DNA from: Carnegiea gigantea
Taxonomy: Eukaryota; Streptophyta; Magnoliopsida; Caryophyllales; Cactaceae
Length of the DNA stretch: 64,000 nucleotides
NCBI GenBank assembly: GCA_029747015.1
Contig: JAKOGI010000002.1
Span: 558,001 to 622,000, forward strand
Direction of reading: 5' to 3'
Shown here: positions 1-10,934 of the stretch, one piece after another
Position numbering within the stretch: the stretch's first letter is position 1
How the letters are laid out: each line of letters opens with the position of its first letter
Program-made: the position numbers and the translations under genes
The notes under the pieces: model-generated
What the model saw: only the letters and a program-made list of their open reading frames with translations
The model's database searches: none
Told to the model about the DNA's origin: nothing

Positions 1-647
1 CAGGCATTTATTTAAAAAGTTGACGTTCTCTTTATTCTTTGCTGATGGGAATGCCATCACAATGACATGTGACTCAAACAACCGAATGACGTGCCCACTT
101 TGTTAGAAGATAACTTATTGTTTTTTTGGGTTGGGGGGGGGGGGGGGGGCTTTAGTGGAGAGAAAATTTGGTGTTGGATGAGAAACAGTCTTTTGTATGT
201 CACTGTAGTTATTTATGTGCATCTTTGTGTTGGATTTCATGTTGTTTCTGTGGCTGGTTTTGGATGATCTGAGAAATATGTATGACCTGTAATGTAATTC
301 TATGTGAAATTAGCTTAATTGATTTGTTCTTGTATGATTTGCTTTTCTTATTGCTTGCCTTTTCACTACTTTCTGTCTATTTGTTAACTACAATTTCCCG
401 TCTTATTCTCTGTTGGGTTTTCAATTCACTGTAAATGGTTGAAGAGTCACCGAAATGAGGTACAGAACTACCGTAATGAAGAGAGGTAGTGAACATATTG
501 CTTTTTCTAAACTAGTGCCAAACCAAAAAACTTGTCTTTCCATTCAACTATACAAAAACCATAGATACCTAATTCTATACTGCTGTCTTACCTTTTTTTT
601 TTTTTTCCGCGCCCCCGGGGGGAGGGAAAATGAGACTGATCTTGTCA
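1..647. other. 3' flank of NFD4-like gene A
   Basis: No gene is seen. A run of 17 G lies at 133-149, and a T-run followed by a C/G-rich stretch lies at about 590-622. The part at about 280-490 is recognisably similar to about 5930-6150, so the segment that was tandemly duplicated with gene A includes this downstream flank. Confidence 0.6.
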
Positions 648-3145
648 TTAATGAAGGGATGATATATGCTGCGAAGAGCCTCCAGAATAGAGCATCTGAT
701 AAACAGGTCTGATTCTGAATGAGAGATATAAGCCTAGCATTGTTCCCACCCCACAGAGTGCAGCCAAAACAAGGAAAGTAAGCCTAAAACAGGCTGAACC
801 CAAGCAGGTTGATGCACCTTGTTCGATAGCTTCAGAGTCATATATGTATCCAGCAAGAAGGCCGGAGAAGAGGAATGCTCCGATGGGGTTTCCGAGCAGA
901 ATGAAGTTGTAGATGACACCAAAGTTCTTAAGCCCAAAAAGCTCTGAGGCAGTTGGAATCATGGTGGTGAACTGCACCCCGAAGCCGATCCCTATAAGCG
1001 CTGTTGCGATGTAGAGAGTGCTGCTGAGCGTTGAGATGTAGAGAAGGAAGGATAAGCACATAATTGCTTGAGTGAAGGACATCCATATTGTCCTTGGAAC
1101 CGAATTGCGCCTGCAACAATGGGATTGTGGCGCTAATTAGGACTTTGCTCATCTAGAAATCATGTAAGAATGTAGTTGGATTCTGAGAGCAAGCGTGTTG
1201 GATTGTGAGTGCAAGTGTGTGAGTGACCTGTTAGCTAAATCTACATATCTGAGTCTGTTATTAAGGCATAGTACACAAGGCTTACCAGCATACGAAGAGA
1301 ATCTAACCTAGTGAACTACATGATTAATACCATTTGTGTCTAGATGTTGTTCACAAAACAAATAAGCAAACCAACGGAGGAGACCAAGATGATTACCTAA
1401 CAAAATATTCAGAAACAGCACCACCTCCTAGTCGCCCAATAAAATTGCAGAAGGAAAAGAGGGAAACCAGCAAGGTGGTATCGATGCCATCTCCTTGAGC
1501 AGATCCTATCTGTGCCAAGTTGTTGAGAGCAGTCACCCCTGAACCAGCGCCTAGAAAGTAGACCAACCAAAGAAGCCAAAAGTCAGCCTTGATGATTGCT
1601 TCCTTGAACTTGAAATCCTCTCCTCTGCGCGGCCTCCTTTTCCTCTTCACCACCGCACCCTCCCCAATAGCCAGAAGGGTATCTGTATCTGTATCAGGCT
1701 CAGGATAGTCTTCTTCAGTACCCGTCTCCTCATCCTCTGAGGTCTGCCTGGGTACTGGTGAAGTTTGAGGCAGTAATGGATCCGTAATTGACCCCCCAAG
1801 TTTCTTACCCCTTGGAAACACTGTCATTTTCGCTGGGATTGCAAGAGGGGCAATCATGAACGTAAACATTATGGCTATGAACATGTAGCAAATGGATTTG
1901 TCAAGGGTAAATGTGCTGTCTATGATCTTAGTTGCAAGAAGATAAACACCCAGAAGGACGCTTGAAGCTTGAATAAAGAGAAACTTATGGGAAGAGTCTT
2001 CCAACGACGCAGTAGCAGGAGTGCAGAGTCTGATTAGGTACATCATTGAACAACATAAGATAGGAAGGCCGAGTGCGAGGAAAAGAAGCAGCGATGAGGC
2101 AGATTTGTCAAGAGTCAGACTGAATATTTCAGCGTAAATTGCGGTGCTGAGGCCGGAATATCCCTTCAGAAGGCCAGCAATGGTGCCCCGATGGAGAGGG
2201 AAGTTCCTCATGTTGGTTACTATAACAGTTGTGCTGAACCATGCACTGCTGTTTGTTCCAACAAGCAATGCAATCCATAACTGCCCACAGCAGCAAAAGA
2301 CATAAGGGCAAAGTCCATTGTTAGACCAATAATGACTGACCTATATGACTCTACCCAATAACCTGACCTGAATGACCTCAAACCAGAACTTGATGCAAAC
2401 CTGAAATGAGGTCACCTGGATTGGCCTAAATGTGAATTAGTTCAGCCCCAATTTGGGGCAACTGTAGTTTTTCCTGTCTGTATCAGCCCCCCCCCCCTTC
2501 TTTTGACACACTCATAGGATTACCTGGTACCAAATGACCTGACCTGAGCTTGATTCAAGCTAGATGTGTCTTCAACATATTCAACCAATCAGAATTAGAT
2601 GGCCTGAAACATGCGCTGAATAACTCGTTTGCTACTACTTGGTTGTATTAATGTCGGTGGATGCTTAGAGAATGATTGTTCCTTTTCAAATTCCTAGGCT
2701 TATATGGCTTTTTTGGTATAAAAAGATGCATCCAGCTGATGTAGTTGGGGATTGAACCAAGTCCTCTAGCATGCATGGAGATGTTATTCATAATGTTTAA
2801 AAAGAATTGTCTCACCAGCCAATACGGCAAGTTCTGAATAGTCTGAGTAACAGTGAGCCAAATGAGGCCAAAACCCCAGAAGCATGCGAAAGCACCACCA
2901 CAGAGCACAACCCATGGATGGAACTTGTTGCAGACGATTCCAGGCAGAATGCCAGCATTCTCCCCAATGTCAGCGGCCACCCCCAGAATGGTAATCTGCT
3001 GTTGGTTGAAACCAAGCACAGACTTCAACGCAGGCGAGAACAGTGGGAATGTATAAGGATTGCCTGAAGCAAACTGCACCAAGATCGCTGCTCCTAGACC
3101 CACCCATGGAGGTCTGCTTCCAATTTTCTGTACTAGTTGTGTCAT
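648..3145 (-). CDS. NFD4/nodulin-like MFS transporter, gene A (3 exons)
   Basis: Multi-pass membrane protein of the nodulin-like / NUCLEAR FUSION DEFECTIVE 4-like branch of the major facilitator superfamily; the substrate is unknown. Exons on the minus strand are 3145-2816, 2280-1397 and 1110-648, giving 558 residues. Introns start GT and end AG, and phases are 0 and 2. Exon 1 (residues 1-110) holds the N-terminal nodulin-like block: PPWVGLGAAILVQFASGNPY, then FSPALKSVLGFNQQQ and ADIGENAGILPG. Exon 2 carries hydrophobic segments, an acidic cytoplasmic loop and a basic patch (KRKRRPRRGEDF), followed by DFWLLWLVYFLGAGSG. Exon 3 holds the last membrane segments and ends near VYQMLYSGGS. Layout and phases match gene B at 10935-15176, which supports both models. 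The start is the first Met, placed as in gene B. No frame damage was seen. Related to the Arabidopsis NFD4-like family; the orthologue is not assigned. Confidence 0.9.
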
Positions 3146-4214
3146 TTTCCTACTGCCTCCTCAGCTTCTATAAGTAGTGCAGTAAGATCTGTACAAACTC
3201 AGTTTAATTGCTTCTGATCATATATATGTACATATATAGACAGAACTGCTTATATACATCAGATGCTTAGTTGTGACCTCTGATCTAAGATATAGCAGGA
3301 AAAGACTACTACCTGACAGTGATGCCCAAGCACCAAATTTTGATGCCTCTTCGTGTCATGAAAAGCCAAATTAAGAGCAGATTTGTGCGGCGGATCAATT
3401 ATTAGACTGCCAAACGTGATTTTCGTTGTTAGATATTCAAAGGGATTTTATTTTTGGGTGCGAAAATTCCCAAGGGATTTGCGGCAGTGGGGCTGTCGTA
3501 CATACGATAATGTACTAACTGATTTATAGACAACAATCTGACACTCCTGATTGAGTCCACATGGGCGGACGATAATCAAGAGTAGTTAATGGAAAAACAC
3601 AAGTCGGAAACCTCATGCATGATTGAAGGATTTTTTGATCAAACCCATCTTAATGACTTATCTAACAAGTGATCAACTTGGTAGATCGTAGTTGGTATGC
3701 TAGATGATGCTTCGAATTAGCTATTCTCTTTCACCACTCACATCTATGCCACATTTGCCACATATAGGATCTCTCATGTAATAATAACTTGACACTTTTC
3801 ACGATTATGTATTTTTGTCTGAATTTGTAAGTGATATGAAAGGCAAACCTATGCTCAGGTGAACGTCTTTAAGACTATCATGTATAGCGTCGACGGGAAC
3901 ATATGAATAATAAAATAAGAGATATTCACAATTTGAGGAATGTCAAGAGCACGGCTGCCAAAAGAATCCATATAGCTTAAAAAACTCGTCCCAGTGGATA
4001 CGAGTATGAGTGTTGGAAATGTGGGAAATGGATATGGCATGGGTATTACTAAAATGTGTATGATATGGATATGAAAATGAGTATAAGTTAGACCTGTCCC
4101 TTGCGCATTTTATTGGTTGTAGCTTCATATCCACCCCATATAAACTCCGGTAATTTGTATTCAAGACATTTTGTCAGAAACCGTAATTGTCAAGTGGATA
4201 TAAATATAGACTAT
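3146..4214. other. 5' flank of gene A and unassigned DNA
   Basis: Presumed promoter and 5' UTR of gene A. About 3300-3380 resembles about 7985-8060, so the duplicated segment reaches upstream of the ATG. The rest is AT-rich with short degenerate repeats around 3990-4150 and shows no coding signal that I can support. Confidence 0.5.
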
Positions 4215-4753
4215 TGTTGGGTTTATGGCCCAAATCTCTTTTACCGGCTACTTGGAATCTAAGATCATATTGTGTGTTTGAGATCTTCTAGATTATGAAA
4301 ATTATATTATTTTCATATTTTGGGTTGAAAATTTTTTTCTTTTTTGGAAAGATGAGATTTGGTGACCAAGATACTGTGGTGGCTAGGGTTTCCTCATCCT
4401 AACCTTCCTGCCCCTATATAAAGGGGACATACATAGGATCTAAAATAACTCAAGTACTCATACATATATTGAGAGGTAGAAGTACTTTGTGAGAGATTAC
4501 AAGAGAGATGTTGTAATTCTGCTCTTAGATCAAATCACTGTGGTGATTGTGATCGTGTTGTATTCTTCCTACTCATAGTGGATTGTTTGGGTACTGTCGC
4601 CGTCCGTGGTTTTTCCCGCATTGGGTTTTCCACGTTAAATCTCTTGTCTTCTTATTTCTGTTTTCTGTTATTCACTTGAATTCTGAATTTCTAACTTATC
4701 CTATCGCTTCCGCTATTAGCTAGCTCTAATTTCCTAACAAGTGGTATCAGAGC
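4215..4753 (+). mobile_element. Copia-type LTR followed by tRNA-iMet primer-binding site
   Basis: A 525-bp LTR-like unit spans 4215-4739. It opens TGTTGGG and closes TAACA, with a TATA box at about 4415 inside the stretch CCCCTATATAAAGGGG. It is followed at 4742-4753 by TGGTATCAGAGC, the copia primer-binding site complementary to initiator tRNA-Met. No gag or pol follows. Only about 230 bp of non-coding internal sequence lies before a polypurine tract and a different LTR (4986-5167). The base order TG...CA plus PBS makes the LTR call firm; the family is not identified. Confidence 0.8.
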
Positions 4754-5167
4754 TGATGGTGCGTTCGACTAGGCGACAAAGGTGTGGCATGGTGGACCCC
4801 ATGAATGAGCTTGGTGAAATGACACGCAGGTGTTGATCGAGCGGTAATACGTGTGCTGCAGCGTGGCTCGGTGGTGTGGATAAGTTCTTGATGGTGGTGG
4901 CTTGACACCTTGGTAAATGCTTCCGCTCAAGGGGGAGCTTGTGCATTGATGTGGTGTGAAAGAGACTCATGTGTGAGGGGGAGATTGTTGGGAATGTCAC
5001 ACATGAGTAAAGAAGTCCTACATCGGGAGTTTGAGAAGAAGGGTCATGGTATATAAGTCAAGTGGGCTACTCCTCCTATTGCCAATTGGTTTTAGGATTG
5101 AACCTCATTTGGACTTGTTGCTATGGGCCTTGGTTGGAGTGGACTCCCTCCTTGGATCTCCGTAACA
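4754..5167 (+). mobile_element. TRIM-like internal region, PPT and short 3' LTR
   Basis: Non-coding internal DNA leads to a polypurine tract (GAGGGGGAGA, about 4975-4984) and a 182-bp LTR at 4986-5167 that opens TGTTGGGAATG and closes CCGTAACA. Short LTRs and an internal region of only a few hundred bp are typical of terminal-repeat retrotransposons in miniature. The 3' LTR is not alignable by eye with the 525-bp LTR at 4215-4739 apart from the end motifs. The flanks ACTAT (4210-4214) and AGTAT (5168-5172) match at 4 of 5 positions, compatible with one target duplication around the whole chimera. Confidence 0.65.
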
Positions 5168-5489
5168 AGTATAACTTTACAACACTTTTAGTCGTAGTTC
5201 ATAACTTAGATTTGAAAACTTGTTGTATTTAATATGATATGATACATTGTTGAAAATTTGGTGATAACGTGACATATTGACTATTTAGTGTCGAACATGA
5301 ATATAAAATAGGTTTAATTCTATTTTATCTATATATAGCCGAATAAAACTCACATATCCACTATGCTCAGTGGATACAAATATGGAGTATAACTTTACAA
5401 CACTGATGGATATGTGCTTGGTGCATACTTGAAATGGTATTTCCTATGATGACTATGTCAAAACAATTTCATTTCCCAATGACAACTAA
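5168..5489. other. Unassigned intergenic DNA
   Basis: No gene. The sequence just after the LTR (AGTATAACTTTACAACAC) recurs at about 5383-5402, so the retroelement went into an already locally repetitive stretch. Confidence 0.4.
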
Positions 5490-5725
5490 GGGCTTGTTCT
5501 TTTCGTTGATAAATTCTAATTTATCAACTTCAACCCGTTTCAGCCAATTTCAATCATTTCAACCAACTTCAACCCACTTCAATTAAAAAAAAAACCAATT
5601 TCAATCTATCATATAAAGAAATATATCAACTTCTTCCAACTTTGACCTATTTCAACCTACTTCGACCTATCTCAACCAACTTCACCCATTTTTCAACCCA
5701 TATTTTCCACGAAAAGAACACACTC
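5490..5725. mobile_element. Tourist-like MITE with TTCAACC internal repeats (copy 1)
   Basis: The ends are inverted: GGGCTTGTTCTTTTCGT on the left and ACGAAAAGAACACACTC on the right. TAA lies directly outside both ends (5487-5489 and 5726-5728), the target duplication size and sequence of PIF/Harbinger elements. The interior is a degenerate array of TTCAACCYACTTCAA-like units and has no reading frame. Related copies lie at 24103-24319, 24323-24824 and 45689-45973. Confidence 0.75.
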
Positions 5726-6682
5726 TAAATCGAGCAATTTGCAGTCATTGATGGAGGAGGTAAATGCTCGATTCTTACAATTTCCAATTCTTTTATACTG
5801 CATGAGATCTTGAAAGTCTGATTTTCTGATCCATCTGCTTCAGTAAACTCAAATTTCCTCCTTTTTTGCAGTTGATAACTGTGAAGATGACTTCCAGGTT
5901 AACTCACTGTTTCATGCAGTCCAGGTACCATACTTGTATATGACTCTTAAATGCAGTTCTATTTGTGAGTTTGTCTGTGATCTGTTGTTCTTATTGCTTG
6001 TCTTTCTACAACTTTTGGTCAATTTCTTGTTTACTGTTTAATTTCCTCTGTTATTGTCTACTTGGGTCTCAATTTACCGAAAATGGTTGAAGAATCACTG
6101 AATTGAGGTACAGAACTTATGTAACAAAGAGGGTTAGTGAACGGATTCACCCTTTTTTCTGAAATAAAATGTCTCAATTCTCATTTAACTAATTTCTGTT
6201 TTTACATTATTCCCCCTTTTTTGGCGCTGTGGAATAGTAGGCCAGTTGAAACTTTCAACCTAGATCCCAACTGCATGAGTCATGAACCATGTTATATTAT
6301 AGACTGGGATGCATCAGATGCTCAGATACAATTAGGTACCTCAGTACCATCTACCTACGTCCGGGTCTTCTATTTTTAGTGCAAATCAGGGTTAAAGAGA
6401 AGATTTTGAGTGAATGAGTGATATTTAACTGAATTTTAGGGTGAAAATCAAAGAGGTATGCATGACCTCATGACCTTTCTTAGTTTCCAAGTTCCAACCT
6501 AACAAAACTCTCTTCATTCAACTGTAACAAGGTGATGAACACCTAATTCCACACTGCCAGATTGAACTCTTCTTATCATTTCTCCTATCTCAGACATCAA
6601 CTTTGCCCTTTTTTTTGGGGGGGGGGGGGGGGGAAGGGTGGTTTGGGGGGAGGGTGGGAGGGAGAGGGAGAGGGAGAGGAAG
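5726..6682. other. Duplicated 3' flank of the degenerate NFD4 copy
   Basis: About 5930-6150 is similar to about 280-490 beside gene A. A T8-G18 tract is at about 6611-6634, followed by GGGAGG-type purine repeats. No gene is supported. Confidence 0.5.
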
Positions 6683-7847
6683 ATGAGACAGGTCTGATTC
6701 TGAATGTAAGTTACAGGCCCAACATTGCTCCCATCCCTGAGACTGCTGCCAAAACCAGGAGAGTAAGCCTAAAACAGGCTGGAACCAAGCAGGAGCATGC
6801 ATCTTGTTTGAAAGGAAAGTAAGCCTAAAAGGAAAGACAAAGGGGGAAAACTGGGTTATTGCATTTGGATTATGGGGTTAATGGCACAGTCATTTGCTAG
6901 GCCAATCATAGAGGAATGCATCCAACAACCTGACTTCAATAGCGTCAAACCAAACCTTGATGCAAACCCAAAATAAGACCTGGATTGACTTAAATGTGCA
7001 GTAGTTCGAACCCAATTTGAAGCGACCACATCTATTTTTTACCATATCAATTCCATCCTCCTCCACCTCCTCCCCCCAAAAAACAACCCAATAGGATTGC
7101 CTGGCAGCAGATCAAAAAATGACCAAAATCTTATATGAGTAGTACTGCACTTGACCTAAGCTAAATATGCTAACATGTTCTGCCAATCTGAAATTAACCC
7201 GAAAGCTCTGTCAAATAACTCATTTGCTGCATAACTTGTGTGCGTGTCCGTTGAAGCTTAGAGAATAATTGCTTTCAGACTTGCAGGCTGTTTGGCATGA
7301 AATGTGTTGAAAGGCCAATATAAGTAGGATTTGAACCATGTCCACTAACATCAATACATAGAGACTTCACATGGTTAACTACTACTATTCTTTGGCTTAC
7401 AGGTGCTCATCTTTTAAAAAATCCAGCATGTAGGCATCAGTGCACCGGGTCCAAACAGGAAACAATCAAACAAACTTGAAAGAAACGTCTGCAGCAAAAG
7501 TCTGGAAAATTTACCGTCCAATAAGATATGTTCCGAATAGCTGCAATAACAGTAAGGCAAAGGAGGACACAACCACAGAAGCATGATAAAGCACCAACAG
7601 AGAGCTCAAACCATGGATTGAACTTATTGCAGACAGTTCCGGGTAGGATACCGGCATTCTCCCCAATGTCAGCGGCGACCCCCAGAATCGTAAACTGCTG
7701 CTGGCTGAAACCAAGCAGAGATTTCAATGCGGGTGAGAAGAGAGGGGATGTCTAGGGATTGACTGAAGCAAACTGCCCAAGATAGCGGCTCCCAGACCCA
7801 CCCATGGAGGTCTGCTTCCCGCTTTCTGTACTAATCGTGACATTTTA
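6683..7847 (-). pseudogene. NFD4-like pseudogene lacking exon 2
   Basis: A decayed copy of gene A. The exon 1 remnant is at about 7847-7507: the initiator region, PPWVGLGAAIL and later GFSQQQFTILGVAADIGENAG are readable. A one-base deletion relative to gene A (just after the codons for AAIL) shifts the frame, and the codons beyond are altered. An exon 3 remnant of about 130 bp is at about 6820-6690. Sequence between (about 6870-7030) aligns with intron 1 of gene A (about 2290-2460), so the deletion joins exon 3 to intron 1 and removes all of exon 2, intron 2 and most of exon 3. The last codons of exon 3 are also missing. It cannot encode a transporter. Confidence 0.85.
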
Positions 7848-9526
7848 TCACAACCACGGAATTGCAGAACTCAGCTTCTCGGAAATAATGATCTGATTAC
7901 TATGTATATATAGAGAAATTATAACAGACAAAATCACAAGTATGCATAAAGAATTAAAGATAAAATCAAAACTGCAGATATACAACCTCAGTTATGGCGC
8001 CCAAGCACCATCTCTTCACGCCTCTTGGGATCATTTAAAGTCAAAAGTGTACTGAATATGATCTTCATGTCTTAACTTCAGGAAGGATATAGATGATGGA
8101 GTCTCTCTTCTTAGAACCCCTTCCTCACATACAATATTGCAATTGAATTACAAAGTCATGGCAATACAACAAAGGTAGTAGTGTAGTACCTCTTCATGAT
8201 GAGGAATTGAGAGCAATTCATGAAAAGATACAAGTTAATTGATTAGCCAACTTAACTACTCGTCTATCTTCCTCTAAGTAGTTAAATAATAATTTACAAA
8301 ACAATTATTTTGGAAAGTTTTCACCAAGAATCTCCACCATATTTATCTGACAAATGATCAGAAAGAGACTATGTTTTGGATTCTTTGACCACTTGCGTTT
8401 GACTCAAATAGAACATTACACCCTAGATCACTTGGCAATTTGACACTTTCATGGTTATATGCTTCTATGCAATTGTAATCGCCTTAAAGCCAGAACCCAC
8501 CTTGATAGAAGCACACTTGAAACAAAAATTGTATATGAGTAATTGCTACTACATAATCATGTCTTGATTTTCTTACTCATTGTAAAAGTGCTTGTATGAG
8601 TCACTTACAATCAAGCCTTGATGATTTTGAAATATGACTCGTACAAGCTACAATCATTGTAAGTCAGAAATTGGTACCACATTATTATTTAGGGGCACCT
8701 CAAGAGAGGATTTTACATCTCATACAAGTGATGGCAAAACACACTTGAACACCCAAAACACTTCAGAGGTATCAATATCAATACATCTCATATCATCGCT
8801 GTCTTGCTTTCTCTCTTTTTTTGATTTATGGTCTGAAGCAATTCAGTAATTAGCTATTACTTAGATCATTAGTGCAGTACTAATTGCTGCTTGGCTTTAC
8901 GTTGCTTCCTTTGACAGCTTTTAATGTCTACAGCTATGCTCAGTCTGCAGGATTGACTTGCTTCTACCACTATTTCACTTGACTTAAATGCATTGTAGCA
9001 TTACTACCATAGTACTACACCCTTTCCGGTCGCCCTTTGTTGTAGCTTTTTAGAATTGTTTAATCCCTCAAAATCTATTTCCAAAATTTTTTTTGTGGGT
9101 CTCTTACTAGCAAAGGTAATGTTGCCTCCATTTGAAAATCCCTGGACCCTGCTCAGGCAGAATCTAACATTGGGTGTAGTAGTTATTCTCTTGTACAACG
9201 CAGATGAGAGAATAATTGAAATTTCAAACTCAATGTCAAAGCCACATTGTCAGCAAAAATGCAATCTATGCAACACACTTGGGCAACCAATTGTAAAGAA
9301 TTCCCATGAGTTAGAGAAATTTAATCAGCTAGCCCTTGCCAAAGCAAATGCAAAGAGAGGGTCAAATCTCCTTCCAATAAGAAAACTCATTTGAACTTAC
9401 ACAGTAAAATGCTTAAATCTATCAGTTATATAAATAGGAAACACAAAATTCATTTAAGAAAATGTACGGGGAACAGCCAATCAATTAAGAAGCAATCAAG
9501 ACTTGAAGACGGAGTGTGAACCTTAC
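7848..9526. other. Intergenic DNA upstream of the pseudogene
   Basis: Up to about 8060 this is the duplicated 5' flank seen beside gene A at 3150-3380. Beyond that I see AT-rich sequence without splice-consistent coding frames. Open frames at 9004-9394 on both strands have no recognisable protein features. Confidence 0.5.
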
Positions 9527-9855
9527 CAGAGAGAATAAGGCAAGTTCCCAGCTCTTTTCATAACAGCAAGCCAGACAAGCACATATCCCAAAAGGCAGAA
9601 AACTGAACCAAATGAGACGACTTGACATGGAGAGTAGTACAAGGCAATGCCAGCCCATACACCAATATTTGAACCAAGGTCATCGGCGACTCCAAGGATT
9701 GCAATCTGTTGCTGATTGTAACCCACAACCAATTTCGGGGCAGGAGAAAAGTGAGCAAAATTGCAGTCATTCGCAGTCGCAAATAAAACCCAAACTGCAG
9801 CAGCCAGACCCACCCATGGGGTTCTGCTCCGTGCCTTTGCCACTTGTTCTGACAT
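9527..9855 (-). pseudogene. Orphan exon 1 of an NFD4-like gene
   Basis: A frame starting MSEQVAKARSRTPWVGLAAA and continuing through YNQQQIAILGVADDLGSNIG to NLPYSLW matches exon 1 of genes A and B residue by residue. The donor GTAAGG at 9526-9521 is intact. Near the donor the sequence has two extra bases compared with genes A and B, which would shift the frame at the exon junction. No exon 2 or 3 lies on the 3' side before the neighbouring pseudogene. Several conserved residues of the family are changed (for example FSPALKS reads FSPAPKL). Best read as a truncated duplicate. The open frame continues upstream of this Met to 10272, which I regard as chance. Confidence 0.8.
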
Positions 9856-10934
9856 ATTTGGTCTTTTTGTGCTGAGAACTCTGGTATTACTATCAGTGAG
9901 GGGCATTTTATAGCTGCACGGTACAACAATAATTGGCAGATATAAACTTGGTAGGACAGCCAGAAATGAAGCTGATGTGTGTACCAGTGCATACATATAA
10001 TATGAGTTTTGATGCAGGATGAACAGCCCAATAGCCCACTTCTTATGGAAGAATGATATCCAGTTATTCTCAGCGCCAATGAAAGCGAACTTCTTGTCAT
10101 TCCATGGAGTACTTCTGGCATCTTTGTTATCTTGTTGCAGCTTACCATTAGAAGATATATTCAGGAATGGCATTTCAGAGTTGACTATCCAGAGATAGTA
10201 ACAGAGACATATAGACTTGGCAAATGGCAACAGAGTCAGAAAAGGTTGGAACTGATGTGCCTTCCACCACAAAAATATAATATGAGTTTATATTCCAAAA
10301 TCGAATGAAAGCCCAGTTCTTACGGAAGTGTCCGAACACAGATCGAAAGTTGCAGAATGCAGCAGTTTAGTCAATTACTACTAAAAGATGTGCATGGCAT
10401 GGGAACATGCGTGACTAAGTTTTAAGACTTTGCAACATCACAGAAACAGGTAAAAAAAAAATTTTAAAAAAATGCTAATTGCAATAAAGAACAATCACTA
10501 TCGCAATAGGTATCATTTCAATATATTGGACAATCGTACATCATCTGATTCAAATCAAGATCACAGGATCTTGCCCAACTTTGTAGATAGCTACAATACC
10601 AAGCCTTAAGTCTAATACTAGACATCATATTCCAGAAAACTCTGAAACCAAGACCTGAAATTACTCTGAAGGACTTAAATACAAACAGGCAGCACAAATA
10701 AATTCTTCCCAGTCATTGCAGCACCACCAACCAGACAAACCGTAACACCCCCTCCCCCCCAATGGTCCCCTTTCCCTGAACAATAAAAAAGGAAAATGAC
10801 CTTGCGAACAGAGGAATGGGCTTCAGGATATGATAAATACACTACCATGATTTGTACCAAAGGATCTTTTAGCACAAATATTATGCATCAATTCCATAAA
10901 GGGTACCAGTTAGCTAAATAGCCACCACATCATA
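9856..10934. other. Intergenic DNA between orphan exon and gene B
   Basis: No gene is supported. 10600-10934 is probably the 3' UTR and flank of gene B. A C-rich run lies at about 10746-10760. Confidence 0.4.

Noticed and set aside
9056..9394. 112-codon plus-strand frame
   Set aside because: It starts with TTG rather than ATG, has no domain, and no splice-consistent neighbour.
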